NCBI RefSeq assembly: GCF_007747655.1
Contig: NZ_CP036274.1
Location: forward strand, 8,184,001-8,248,000
DNA length: 64,000 bases
Origin: Anatilimnocola aggregata
Lineage (GTDB): Bacteria > Planctomycetota > Planctomycetia > Pirellulales > Pirellulaceae
Direction: 5' to 3'
Shown here: positions 43,288 to 53,377 of the stretch, piece by piece
Position numbering within the stretch: position 1 is the stretch's first letter
Layout of the letters: each line of letters starts with the position of its first letter
The notes under the pieces: generated by a model
The model's database searches: none
Told to the model about the DNA's origin: nothing
What the model saw: the letters and a program-made list of their open reading frames with translations, nothing else
Position numbers and translations under genes: made by a program

Positions 43288-43845
43288 ATGCATTCGACTT
43301 CGTTTACACTTCTTGAGCGGGTCAAAGTCGCGCGAAACGATGCGGACTGGGATCGATTCGTCAATCTCTACACGCCAATGCTCTTTGCTTGGGCGAAGCG
43401 GTTCGGGTTGGGAGATGCGGACGCATGCGATCTAGCGCAAGACGTCTTACTAATACTACTTAAAGAACTGCCAAACTTCGAACGAGGTCGCAAGTTTTCC
43501 TTCCGAAGTTGGCTTAGAACGATCGCGACTAACAAATGCCGCGAGCACTTGCGACGCAAGAAGCCGCAAGCGCTAGATCCGATGTCGGCGCTCCAGCTTT
43601 CTGATTTCGACGCCGAACCCTTCTGGGAACATGAGTACAGGCAACTCTTAGTCGCGCGCGCGCTCACTGTGATGAAGGCAGAGTTTGAAGCAACGACTTG
43701 GCAGGCGTGTTGGGAGCACGTTGTGTCAGGGCGTAAAGCCGCCGACATAGGGGCGGAGTTACGTCTCAGCGAAGGTGCCGTCTATGCCGCGAAATGTAGG
43801 GTCATGAAACGACTGCGTGAGGAACTCGAAGGACTACTTGAGTAA
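43288..43845 (+). CDS. ECF sigma factor (kinase-linked)
   Basis: 185 aa. Region 2 comprises RFVNLYTPMLFAWAKRFGLG, then DACDLAQDVLLILLKELPNF and FRSWLRTIATNKCREHLRR. Region 4 has ADIGAELRLSEGAVYAAKCR and ends RVMKRLREELEGLLE. This wording matches the planctomycete ECF groups that are encoded beside Ser/Thr kinases. The kinase gene starts 31 bp downstream, so the two are cotranscribed. The kinase may phosphorylate this factor, as shown for ECF43 proteins elsewhere; that is inference here. Confidence 0.92.
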   Translation: MHSTSFTLLERVKVARNDADWDRFVNLYTPMLFAWAKRFGLGDADACDLAQDVLLILLKELPNFERGRKFSFRSWLRTIATNKCREHLRRKKPQALDPMSALQLSDFDAEPFWEHEYRQLLVARALTVMKAEFEATTWQACWEHVVSGRKAADIGAELRLSEGAVYAAKCRVMKRLREELEGLLE

Positions 43846-43876
43846 CTAGCTACCACAGCATTCGGACAAGCACGAA

Positions 43877-46800
43877 ATGTCACCCGAAAGTAATGACATG
43901 AATCCTGAGTCATGTCTGACAGACGAACTACTTAAGCGTCTTTATGAAGGCTTGCTGAGTGAAGCCGAGCTTAATGTGGTCGTGCCTCACCTCGAGTCGT
44001 GTGCTATTTGCGAACGACGTTTAGCTAACGTTTCTGTGGGCGGTGGAGAGGTTGCCCAATTCGTTCGACAAGATGCTGAGGGCCAATTACCTGAGGTCGT
44101 CGAAGATCTGATGCGAGCCCTGCGCAGTCGTCGATCGCCGTCGTTGAAACAGGATTTGCCCGCGCACTTCAACTGCCCCCACTGCCATAACCCGATTGAA
44201 CTTGTTGCGGACGAGGATCTCAACGAAGTGGTCTGTCCCTCATGTGGAAGCTCATTGCAGCTTGACCATTCGGAAACAAAGACTTGGAATCCTACTCAGC
44301 TCCCGATGCTCGGTCGTTTCCAACTCATAGAACGCGTTGGTCAAGGCGCTTTCGGCACGGTGTATCGGGCCTACGACAAGGAACTGGACAGAACTGTCGC
44401 TGTCAAAGTACCACGCAGCGGCCGGCTCGCGACCCCGGAGGACGAAGATCGTTTTGTTCGCGAGGCCCGTAGTGCTGCAAAGCTACGTCACCCGGGAATC
44501 GTTGCCGTTTATTCCGTCGAACGCAGCGATCGCTTCCCCTACCTCGTTACCGAATTCGTGCAAGGAGTAACTCTTGCGGATGCGTTGACCGGGCGAAGAT
44601 TCACGCATAGAGAGGCGGCCCGCCTGATCGTTCAAATTGCTCGATCGCTCGAACATGCTCACGATCAAGGTATAATCCATCGCGACCTAAAGCCCTCGAA
44701 TATCATGCTCGGGGATGATAGCGGTCCCCGCGTCATGGACTTTGGTCTGGCAAAGCGCAGCGCCGACGAAATTACCATCACGTTAGAGGGCCAAGTACTC
44801 GGCACTCCAGCTTACATGAGCCCAGAGCAAGCCGTGGGTAGCGGACATCGTGCCGATAATCGTTCAGACGTCTACTCGCTAGGCGTTATCTTGTATGAGT
44901 TGCTTACCGGCGAACTCCCATTCCGTGGGAATGTTCGTATGCTACTCCACCAAGTTGTGCATGATGAAGCGCCGTCCCCCCGAAAGCTTGACCACCGCAT
45001 TCCGCGGGATCTGGAAACGATCTCCCTTAAGTGCCTTTCGAAAGATCCCGCGAAGCGCGTTGCCAGTTGCGGCGAGTTGGCTGCGGAACTTGAACGCTGG
45101 CTGCGAGGGGAGCCAATTCTCGCACGACCCATCGGACGACTTTCCCGCTTCGTTAGCTGGTCACGGCGTCACCCCGATATAGCAGGTCTGCTCGCAACCG
45201 TCCTCACCGTGTTACTTATCGGAATTAGCGTTTCGACATTCTTTTGGATCAGATCTGCGCAGAATGCAGTTGTCGCCGAGGCAAACGCGCTGCAGGCAAA
45301 AGCGAACGAATTAAAATCGAACCTAAACGCAAAAATCGCGGACGAGCATCGGCATGCTGCTGAAACAAACGCGAAGCGCGCTAGCGCAAATGCCGAGAGA
45401 GCAGAAGAGCAGTCGCGGTTTGCGAAGCAAAAGGAAGAAGACGCGCGTTGGAGTGCCTACGTATCGGCGATGAATTTGGGATTTCAGGCTTGGCAAGATG
45501 GATATGTGGGAAGGGCGCAGCAACTACTTGAGGAGCAAATACCGCAGCCAGGACAACGTGACTTGCGTAGCCTGGAGTGGTTACTGTTATGGCAGCAATG
45601 CCATGAGCAGTCATTTGCCCTTCGCGGGCATCAGAAACGTGTCAACTGCGTAGCGTATTCTCCGAGTGGTGAAACTCTCGCCTCTGCAAGCGACGATGGG
45701 AGTGTAATCTTATGGAATACCTCGGATCGCACCATTCGGAATCGTATTCACCAGCCAAATGCCAAAGTGAAGGCACTTTCCTTCTCGCCAAACGGGAAAT
45801 GGTTTGCCACAGCAGCAGACAATGGCAACGTGATCATTTGGAATGCGACCTCACTTAATAAAGAACGAGAGTTCCTCACTGGTCTAACTACGCTTGATGT
45901 GGTGAATTCGATACCTTTGACTTTGGTAATTTCGGATGACGGCAAACTTCTAGTTGTGGGAGGCGAAGCATCAATTCGCGTGTGGGAGACAAGATCTTGG
46001 TCTGAGGTTTTTCGCAGGAACATTGGGCATTCCGCTATCGCCATTTCTCCAGACAGTGAAGTGCTTGCCATTAGTGATCACAGCGGTCAAACCAGACTGT
46101 TGGCAATCAGCGATGGCCGCGAACTTGCAAGTCATGGAATATACACCTTCGCACTTGGATTTAGCCGGGACGGAGCGTTTCTCCATTCGGCCGTCACGAA
46201 TGGAAGCGGCCTTTACAAGTACGATCGCAAACTTGGGCAAATCGCGCAGTCTGTATCCAAGGAAGCAGCGCCAACTAAAGACTTAGCAATTTCTAAATCT
46301 GGTGAAATTGGAATCTTAGTAGGAGGTGACGGATCGGCGTCAGGAACGATTGATGTGTGGGATCTGAAAACGTATTCTTGGATCAGGCGACTATCCGGGC
46401 ATGATGGATCGGTGTGTAGTGTTGCCTTTGCGCCCGATGACCGCAAATTTGCCACAGGTGGTGCTGATGGAACGGTGCGGGTATGGGATAACGAATCATT
46501 GCTTCAAAATGGACGTTCGCAGGGACATCGCGAATACGTCCTCGCTTGCTGTTTCTCGCCGGACGGTTCTCTCGTGGCCACCGGCGGCGTTGATAAGACA
46601 GTTCGAGTGTGGGACTCGCGGACCGGCGAGCTCTTGCAGCTACTTCCACAACCCGAACGCGTTTTCGGAATTGCGCATTCGCCAACCGAAAAACTGCTCG
46701 CGATCGCAAGTGCCTCGCAAGCGGGTGACGGACTAAGAATTTGTTCAACGAGCGACTATCAGCAAGAGTCCGTTGCAGTAAATGGACTTGAACCGCTAAG

Positions 46801-49687
46801 TGTTTCGTTTTCGCCTGATGGAGAGCGCATCGCATGTGGAATGAGGTCCGGGGAGGTTTTGCTGCTCGATTCGACTGATCGCACTGTTCTGAACTCGTGC
46901 AAATATCACCTAGGGCCCGTTTATTCAGTGGCGTTTTCAGCCGACGGCACATTGTTAGCAACGGGAACTGGCGACAATCATTGCGCTGTAATAACATCCG
47001 ACACGCTCGAACTGCGGTACTTCTTACGGGGTCATACCAATGCAATTCGTCAAGTTGCGTTTTCACGCGACATGCAACTTCTCTGTACGGCATCCTTAGA
47101 TGGATCAGTTAAAGTCTGGGATCTGCATTCCGGTACGCTTAAGGCGACTCTGGCAAAATCACCTTTGTCCGCATTTTCTGATTCCTATGCAGTAGCGTTC
47201 ACCCCCGACGGAAAGTCAATTGTCGGAGCATATTCCAATGATCAGTATGATGGTGAGCTGCGGTTGTTTCAGGTCTCGGATTTAACTCAACATGGCAAAT
47301 TTGCTGTACCTTTGGCTCTCGTTTCCAGCATGGCGTTGAGCTGCGACGGAAAGCAGGCACTACTTGGGCTAAATGATGGTCGCGTATCAATTATTCGCCT
47401 CGATGATCCCACTGCTACTAAGACTCTAGGTGTCCGCTCCGATTGCTACGGAAGTGACTTCTCACCGGACGGGAGTAAGTTTGCCGTCGGCGGCTACCAG
47501 CATGTGTCTGTGTTTGACACATCTACTCGTAAGCAGCTGTTCACGAAGAGGGTAGGAACCCAAAACATTACTGGTGTTCGATTCGTGGAGAACGGCCGGC
47601 GGCTATTGACAAGTGAAAGTGAGCCGGCTCACGGGCCTCGCAGTCCAGGCGAGCTGTGTGTTTGGGATGCAGCCACCGGCGCTAAAGTGACCACCTGCTT
47701 GATTGACTCACAGAGCGGCCTCATAAGCTTAGCGCCCGATGAAAGGGAGCTGGCACTTGTCGGCGTTGCTTCGCAGACCGGAGCGCCGAACATCATATTT
47801 CTACCCGGGATTAGTACTGTTCAAAAGAATGCTCGAATTGTGCTTCCAAAAGGCGTTGGTGGTGCAGGCTTCGAAAACATCATGTTTTCACCCGACGGAA
47901 AGCTGCTCTTGCTAGCAGAGGGTTCCTATTTCGATAGTGAGCCGGGCACGGTGATCATTGTGGACCGGAAGACGAGTAGCGTTATTGGAAGCCTGCGTGG
48001 GCATGCAACTTCAGTGACAAGTATTGCGTTTTTAGACAACGGGTCCACCGTCGTCACCGGCGGAACAGATCGCACTCTCCGCGTCTGGAGCATGAAAACT
48101 GGTCAGTTGCTTCGAACTGTTAATACTCGTGAGGCTGTCCTGGCAATTGCGACGTCACCTAACAGCTCACGTTTAATAACATCGCATTCCGACAGAGTCT
48201 GCCGTATCTGGGAAACGGTCACGTGGAATGAGATCTGCTCGTTTCGAGCACCATCGGGCCTGTACGGTTCGATCAATGTATCGCCCGATGAGACCTCGTT
48301 GCTGGTCACAGGTTCTAACCGAACCTCGATTCGACCAGACTATGAGGTGTTAAGAATTGCCAAGCCGGCAGATGTAGAGACCTATCGCGTTAGGGAAGTG
48401 GAGTTTCACGAAGAAGTTCGACGGGCATCAGTGCAGCGGCGTGAGGACGCAGAGTCACTGCTTACGAGGTTGAAGACGGCACACGAAGATGGGCTGATCG
48501 GCGAATCTAGTCTATTCTTGGGACATCGTCTGTTTTCGGTCGATTCCGATGTTCTTGATGTCTCGGAGCATGAGGCTCGGGCGCTTTTTACCTCGGCATT
48601 CGAGGGAGCCCTAGCATGGGATAAATTGCCTATTCAATTGAGCAAGATTGAGCCTATTAAATTGCGAAAGAGTCGCGAGCAGGGTGCGGCAAATGCGAAG
48701 CGAAAAAAAGAGGGGCTCGAGTATATGGCGGGGCTCTTGCAAGACGCGAAGCAGAATGATTCCCAGGCCACCCAAAACAGCGCCCTTTCGTCGTTGGAAC
48801 GAGTGCTAATATTCGATCCGGCCAACGTGGAGGCACAGCAAATGACGGCGAAGATCCGAGCCAGCGCGCCGGCTGCGTCAATTACGAATACCCTTGGGAT
48901 GACGTTGATCAAGTTAGAGTCCGGTCGGTTTTGGATGGGAAGTCTAAATAACGAAGAAGGGCGACGACCTGATGAGGTAATCCACCCCGTTCGGTTTACA
49001 AAATCGTTGTTCTTGGCCGCGCACGAGGTGACGCGAGGTCAGTTTGCGGAGTTCATTGAAAAGTCAGGGTATGTGACAGAAGCGGAGTCGGCGGCATCCG
49101 ACGCAACGCGTGACGTTCTGACTTGGCGCAGTCCGGGGTTCGAACAGGATGATCGCCATCCAGTTGTGTCTGTTAGTTGGCATGATGCAACGGCATTTTG
49201 CGAATGGTTATCAAAAGCAGAGAATAAGAAGTATCGCCTTCCTAGCGAGGCTGAATGGGAGTATGCGTGCCGCGCTTACTCGACAACCCCATTCCATTGG
49301 GGCGATCGTCTTGACCAGGGAGAAGGCTGGGGAAATCTTGCGGGTCGGGACGATGATGATCTGACGAAGCCAAGCGCTCGGGTTCCCTGGAGCGATAAGA
49401 GGGTGTTTACAGCGCCCGTGGGAACCTTCAAAGCGAACGCTTGGGGATTCTATGACCTTGTGGGCAATGTGAGTGAGTGGTGTCGAGATGACTATCAGTC
49501 ATATCCTGTATTGCTGGTAACCGATCCGAAAAGTGACCGCTTCGGATCACTTCCTGTCGTGCGTGGCAGTTCATTCTCGAGCGAGCCGACGACATCCCGT
49601 AGTGCGTTTCGGCACCGCCTTCCTGCAAAAAGAGTTTCAACTAGCACTGGATTTCGCGTTGTTTTGGAAAGTGACGACGAAAAGTAA
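43877..49687 (+). CDS. Fusion protein: zinc anti-sigma motif, zinc ribbon, Ser/Thr kinase, TM, WD40 propellers, FGE/SUMF1 domain
   Basis: 1936 aa. Residues 38-45 have the HX3CX2C pattern of zinc anti-sigma domains (HLESCAIC). A zinc ribbon follows (C100, C103, C120, C123). The kinase spans about 148-410 with GQGAFG, K177 (AVKVP), HRDLKPSN (H268-D270), DFG at D288 and APE-like SPEQA, so it should be active. A membrane helix lies at about 435-460, then an Ala/Glu coiled coil. From about 575 to 1460 there are many WD40 repeats (GHDGSVCSVAFAPDDRKFAT). Residues about 1670-1935 are an FGE-sulfatase/SUMF1-type domain (FWMGS, HPVVSVSWHDA, YRLPSEAEWEYACR, GNVSEWC). Kinase inside and repeats outside suggest a transmembrane sensor. 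ATG 43898 is an alternative start. Confidence 0.93.
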   Translation: MSPESNDMNPESCLTDELLKRLYEGLLSEAELNVVVPHLESCAICERRLANVSVGGGEVAQFVRQDAEGQLPEVVEDLMRALRSRRSPSLKQDLPAHFNCPHCHNPIELVADEDLNEVVCPSCGSSLQLDHSETKTWNPTQLPMLGRFQLIERVGQGAFGTVYRAYDKELDRTVAVKVPRSGRLATPEDEDRFVREARSAAKLRHPGIVAVYSVERSDRFPYLVTEFVQGVTLADALTGRRFTHREAARLIVQIARSLEHAHDQGIIHRDLKPSNIMLGDDSGPRVMDFGLAKRSADEITITLEGQVLGTPAYMSPEQAVGSGHRADNRSDVYSLGVILYELLTGELPFRGNVRMLLHQVVHDEAPSPRKLDHRIPRDLETISLKCLSKDPAKRVASCGELAAELERWLRGEPILARPIGRLSRFVSWSRRHPDIAGLLATVLTVLLIGISVSTFFWIRSAQNAVVAEANALQAKANELKSNLNAKIADEHRHAAETNAKRASANAERAEEQSRFAKQKEEDARWSAYVSAMNLGFQAWQDGYVGRAQQLLEEQIPQPGQRDLRSLEWLLLWQQCHEQSFALRGHQKRVNCVAYSPSGETLASASDDGSVILWNTSDRTIRNRIHQPNAKVKALSFSPNGKWFATAADNGNVIIWNATSLNKEREFLTGLTTLDVVNSIPLTLVISDDGKLLVVGGEASIRVWETRSWSEVFRRNIGHSAIAISPDSEVLAISDHSGQTRLLAISDGRELASHGIYTFALGFSRDGAFLHSAVTNGSGLYKYDRKLGQIAQSVSKEAAPTKDLAISKSGEIGILVGGDGSASGTIDVWDLKTYSWIRRLSGHDGSVCSVAFAPDDRKFATGGADGTVRVWDNESLLQNGRSQGHREYVLACCFSPDGSLVATGGVDKTVRVWDSRTGELLQLLPQPERVFGIAHSPTEKLLAIASASQAGDGLRICSTSDYQQESVAVNGLEPLSVSFSPDGERIACGMRSGEVLLLDSTDRTVLNSCKYHLGPVYSVAFSADGTLLATGTGDNHCAVITSDTLELRYFLRGHTNAIRQVAFSRDMQLLCTASLDGSVKVWDLHSGTLKATLAKSPLSAFSDSYAVAFTPDGKSIVGAYSNDQYDGELRLFQVSDLTQHGKFAVPLALVSSMALSCDGKQALLGLNDGRVSIIRLDDPTATKTLGVRSDCYGSDFSPDGSKFAVGGYQHVSVFDTSTRKQLFTKRVGTQNITGVRFVENGRRLLTSESEPAHGPRSPGELCVWDAATGAKVTTCLIDSQSGLISLAPDERELALVGVASQTGAPNIIFLPGISTVQKNARIVLPKGVGGAGFENIMFSPDGKLLLLAEGSYFDSEPGTVIIVDRKTSSVIGSLRGHATSVTSIAFLDNGSTVVTGGTDRTLRVWSMKTGQLLRTVNTREAVLAIATSPNSSRLITSHSDRVCRIWETVTWNEICSFRAPSGLYGSINVSPDETSLLVTGSNRTSIRPDYEVLRIAKPADVETYRVREVEFHEEVRRASVQRREDAESLLTRLKTAHEDGLIGESSLFLGHRLFSVDSDVLDVSEHEARALFTSAFEGALAWDKLPIQLSKIEPIKLRKSREQGAANAKRKKEGLEYMAGLLQDAKQNDSQATQNSALSSLERVLIFDPANVEAQQMTAKIRASAPAASITNTLGMTLIKLESGRFWMGSLNNEEGRRPDEVIHPVRFTKSLFLAAHEVTRGQFAEFIEKSGYVTEAESAASDATRDVLTWRSPGFEQDDRHPVVSVSWHDATAFCEWLSKAENKKYRLPSEAEWEYACRAYSTTPFHWGDRLDQGEGWGNLAGRDDDDLTKPSARVPWSDKRVFTAPVGTFKANAWGFYDLVGNVSEWCRDDYQSYPVLLVTDPKSDRFGSLPVVRGSSFSSEPTTSRSAFRHRLPAKRVSTSTGFRVVLESDDEK

Positions 49688-50023
49688 CGGCGTGTTTTGT
49701 CGTTGAGGGTGTACCACGTTGCCAAGCAAGACGCGGCAACTTAAGTCGCCTTGCTGTCGCCAGCGATAGCTCGGCTACGAGCCAGTTCATCGGTCCATTC
49801 TACCGCTCGCTTCGCGGGTTCGGCGAAGGACCTCACGGTTAGCGGACTCGACTTTGGTGCTGCTGCCGCAACTGAAACACTTGGGTGGCTCCCGATACCT
49901 GGCGATGTCAATTTCGCTTTCAGCGAGAATTCTTTCGTTCCGGTGTAAGGTTTTCGCCCGGCGCGCATTTTATGGTTGTCTACCGTGAACTTGAGACAGT
50001 CAGTCAACCTAGGAATCACTTCA
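49688..50023. other. Intergenic, doubtful minus-strand ORF
   Basis: 336 bp between two rightward genes. A minus-strand frame at 49741-50019 (92 codons: MIPRLTDCLKF..., rich in Ala, Ser, Lys) has no recognisable family and no ribosome site. It also spans the start of the downstream gene, so I do not call it a gene. Confidence 0.35.
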
Positions 50024-53000
50024 ATGCCCCGTCATAAACACCGTAGCAGTAAGACGTTCCGTCGCCTCGGCAATGGTGTGGAATTGCTTGAGCGTCGCGA
50101 AGTCATGGCGTCGGCGATAAGCGCGGCGCTTACCCAGAGCGTATTAGTCATTGAAGGGACACCGGGAAATGACTCGATTCGCGTCCGCCAGATGAACGGT
50201 CAAATCAGCGTAGAAGGAGTTGCCGGATCGTGGTCCGCCGGACAGGTGACGGCAATTCGCGTTGCGGCCCTCGATGGCAACGATCTGGTCGACTTGTCAT
50301 CGGGCCTCAGCGGTCAGCAGAAACTGAATGTTCCCGCCTATGTCGATGGCGGCTTGGGCGACGACAGCGTGGTAGGAACCAATGCCAAGGATGAATTGGT
50401 CGGAGGAGGCGGCAATGATTGGCTGCTTGGTGGTCTGGGAAGCGACATTCTTCGCGGCGGTGCTGGAACCGATCGTCTGTTCGGCCAAAACGCCGATGAC
50501 ACGCTCCTCGAAGGGGAGATGAGTGCTCAAGTCATTTCCACCGGCATCAGCGCGGACGGCAAGATTTATGTTCTGCGCGATGACGGCGTTGTTGAGCGAG
50601 TCGGGTTTGGCGCGATTGGCACTGGCATCAAGAGCCTCGGAGTTGCGCCGGACGGCGTGGTTTATGGCCTAATGCAAAATCAGATCGTTTACCGCTATGC
50701 AATCGGGACGAATTCCTGGAGCAGCATTTCTGGCGCGGAAGTCACCTCGTTGAGCGTAGCAGCCAATGGCGCCGTTTATTGCTTGACGAGCAGCAAGATT
50801 GTGTATCGCTACACCGGCATGAACAATCGCTGGGACGCCATCTCGGGTGCCGAGGTGACTTCACTGCAGGTTGCTGCGGATAACAACGTTTACTGCTTGA
50901 CTACGGGCAAGATCGTTTACCGCTATTCGGGCACAGGCAACAGTTGGACTGCGATCACCGGCGCAGAAGTCACTTCGTTCAGTATTGCCGCGAACGGCAC
51001 CGTCTACTGTCTCACGGCTGGTAAGGTTGTCTATCGCTACTCCGGCAGCGGGAACGCTTGGAGTGCGATTTCAGGTGCAGAGGTCATCTCACTCAGCACG
51101 ACGCCCGACGGAGGCGTCTTTTGCCTGACTCAGGGAAAATTGGTCTATCGCTACAACGGCGCCGGCAATAGCTGGACGCCCATCTCCGGTGCGGAAGTCA
51201 TTACCTTGACGACCACGGCCGACGGCAGCTTGTATTGCCTCACGACTGGCAAGATTGTCTACCGTTACACCGGCAACAGTAATATTTGGAATGCGATTTC
51301 TGGTGCCGAAGTCACCTCGCTAGGCGTATCGCCGGATGGCGGGCTCTATTGCCTAACCGTGAGCAAAGTGGCTTATCGCTACACGGGAATCTCCAACGCC
51401 TGGAATAGTTTGCCCTTGGCCACTACCGATGGTGGGAGACTCACCATTCGTGGGAGCGAAGGCAATGACACCATCACCGTCTCTCCACTGTCGGCGGGTC
51501 GTATTTTGGTTTCCGGAATCGCTGGCAGTCTGTCCGGCGAGTGGAGCACGGCTGGAATTACCAGCATTCAAATCGAAGGGCTTGGCGGCGATGACACGAT
51601 CGTTAACCAAGGCGGAACCGTGCCGGTTGTAGCTCATGGTGGCGTGGGAAACGACCGCTTAGCGGGCTCCCACGCACTGGACGCGCTCTACGGTGATGAG
51701 GGAAGCGACTTGATCGAGGGGAGCAGCGGCGTCGATGGAATTTATGTCAGCAACAATGTGCTGTACGTGATTGGTACACCTGGTGACGACACACTCGAGT
51801 TTCACCGCAACAATGGCCGCGTAATCATCCGTGGTCACCGGCCCGACCTAGGGCTGCATACGGATCTAACACGCAACTGGCCGACGCCGACCCGTGTGGA
51901 GGTTTTGGGATTGAATGGCAATGACACGATCACGAATGTTTCGGTGCTTTCGCCGGTCATCATCAAAGGAGGCGACGGCAACGATTTTCTCCGCGGCCTG
52001 AACCCGACGGATGGTCTGTATGGCGAAGAGGGGAACGATACGCTCGACGGCAGTGCAGCCTTCGACATACTGGCTTCGAACGACGGCGTCCTATTCGCTG
52101 CCGGCACTCCCGGCAACGACATCCTCACTGTTGCTCAGAACGATGGCTATATCCTGCTCCGCGGGGCAGGGAAGGAAGTGACTCGTAAATGGGCTTATAA
52201 GCCATTGCCGGGAGTGACCGAGGTGTATCGCGTGGAAGTGAGTGGCCTCGGAGGCAATGACACGATCACCAGCATCGCAACGGAATTTGGAATTACTGCT
52301 CGCGGTGGCGCGGGAAATGACCGGCTTACGGGTGGAGATGGTGATGATCGACTGGCGGGCGGCGTCGGAAACGACCTATTGATTGGCCGCCTCGGTAATG
52401 ACACTTATGTCTTCGAGGACGAAGCGACACCTTTCGAAGTTGACACTATCGTCGAACTTGTTGGCATTGCAAACGGCATAGACACGCTCGAGTTTAGTGA
52501 CGTGTCGCGCGATCTGTTCGTCTCTCTGCGGGTGAACGGTACGATTTCGACCGAATCTCTGCGGATCATAAATGGTATTGGAGGAGCATTTGAGCGGGTC
52601 ATTGGCGGTTCCGGGAATGATGTACTCCACGGGAGTGAACAGCCCGACTTTCTATACGGAGGCGACGGAAATGACACGATTTATGGATACGATAGTGATG
52701 ACATCTTATTGGGTGGATTCGGAAGCGATTGTTTATATGGTGGGCAGCACAATGATGTTATAGACGGAGGCTTTGGCTACGACATCATCTGCGATACTGA
52801 AGGGGCAAACTTGTTCTTCGCTGATTTAGTCATCCAGGCCGCTCAAATCCGCAATGGCACCGCGATCGTCACTACCTCTGCCGACACCGTTATTACAGGA
52901 AGCTCAGACACGGCAAAGAATGTTATTGTGGCACGTTCCGAATCGGCGGTGGGAACGAGCTTCGAAGGGGGCTCTCCCAAGGTCGGTCCCAGCGATGGTG

Positions 53001-53206
53001 CAATTGTCGTAACAAAGACATTGAAATATGTTACGGCCGGCACGGTCATCGGTGGTATCATTGGCGGAGTCATCGGTACAATCGCTTGGGGGCCTGGCCC
53101 TGGTACGGCGGCTGGTGTCCTCGCCGGTGCCAAATGGGGTGCATTTACGGGGGCGGCGATAGGTATTGGAGAGGGAATCTGTGATTTGATCGCCAGCATA
53201 TTTTAA
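50024..53206 (+). CDS. LEPR-XLL-type surface protein with seven 38-aa propeller repeats and RTX repeats
   Basis: 1060 aa from ATG 50024 (a TTG at 49976 would add 16). The basic start leads into NGVELLERREVMASAISAAL, a LEPR-XLL variant. RTX-like blocks (GNDWLLGGLGSDILRGGAG) lie at about residues 120-160, in the 540-800 region and at about 850-920. Between about 170 and 465 there are seven tandem copies of a 38-residue unit (GAEVTSLSVAANGAVYCLT, then SKIVYRYTG.NN.W.AIS), as in tectonin-like seven-bladed propellers. The C-terminus has a Gly-zipper membrane region (TVIGGIIGGVIGTIAWGPGPG). Probably exported and calcium-binding. Function unknown. Confidence 0.85.
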   Translation: MPRHKHRSSKTFRRLGNGVELLERREVMASAISAALTQSVLVIEGTPGNDSIRVRQMNGQISVEGVAGSWSAGQVTAIRVAALDGNDLVDLSSGLSGQQKLNVPAYVDGGLGDDSVVGTNAKDELVGGGGNDWLLGGLGSDILRGGAGTDRLFGQNADDTLLEGEMSAQVISTGISADGKIYVLRDDGVVERVGFGAIGTGIKSLGVAPDGVVYGLMQNQIVYRYAIGTNSWSSISGAEVTSLSVAANGAVYCLTSSKIVYRYTGMNNRWDAISGAEVTSLQVAADNNVYCLTTGKIVYRYSGTGNSWTAITGAEVTSFSIAANGTVYCLTAGKVVYRYSGSGNAWSAISGAEVISLSTTPDGGVFCLTQGKLVYRYNGAGNSWTPISGAEVITLTTTADGSLYCLTTGKIVYRYTGNSNIWNAISGAEVTSLGVSPDGGLYCLTVSKVAYRYTGISNAWNSLPLATTDGGRLTIRGSEGNDTITVSPLSAGRILVSGIAGSLSGEWSTAGITSIQIEGLGGDDTIVNQGGTVPVVAHGGVGNDRLAGSHALDALYGDEGSDLIEGSSGVDGIYVSNNVLYVIGTPGDDTLEFHRNNGRVIIRGHRPDLGLHTDLTRNWPTPTRVEVLGLNGNDTITNVSVLSPVIIKGGDGNDFLRGLNPTDGLYGEEGNDTLDGSAAFDILASNDGVLFAAGTPGNDILTVAQNDGYILLRGAGKEVTRKWAYKPLPGVTEVYRVEVSGLGGNDTITSIATEFGITARGGAGNDRLTGGDGDDRLAGGVGNDLLIGRLGNDTYVFEDEATPFEVDTIVELVGIANGIDTLEFSDVSRDLFVSLRVNGTISTESLRIINGIGGAFERVIGGSGNDVLHGSEQPDFLYGGDGNDTIYGYDSDDILLGGFGSDCLYGGQHNDVIDGGFGYDIICDTEGANLFFADLVIQAAQIRNGTAIVTTSADTVITGSSDTAKNVIVARSESAVGTSFEGGSPKVGPSDGAIVVTKTLKYVTAGTVIGGIIGGVIGTIAWGPGPGTAAGVLAGAKWGAFTGAAIGIGEGICDLIASIF
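50625..51420 (+). repeat. Seven tandem 114-bp coding repeats
   Basis: Each unit encodes about 38 residues with the consensus GAEV.SL...A.G..YCLT..K.VYRY.G..N.W..IS. The units are diverged at third positions, so they are old and kept by selection. The first (GIKSLGVAPDGVVYGLMQNQ) is the most divergent. Confidence 0.8.
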
Positions 53207-53377
53207 CTCATGATTTGCATTAAAATCATTACGTTACTCCCCAGGCACTCGTTTCAACTTGCTTGAGGCTAACTTACTGGCGGCCACCAGACGGCAGCAT
53301 AATAGGCAACCGCTACTGGAATTTACTTCACTGCATTCCGGCTTCGATGTGCAATCTTAAGCGTTTAAACTCGCCCA
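53207..53377. other. Short intergenic stretch
   Basis: About 170 bp between the propeller protein and the convergent integrase fragment. No terminator or gene was seen. Confidence 0.35.
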
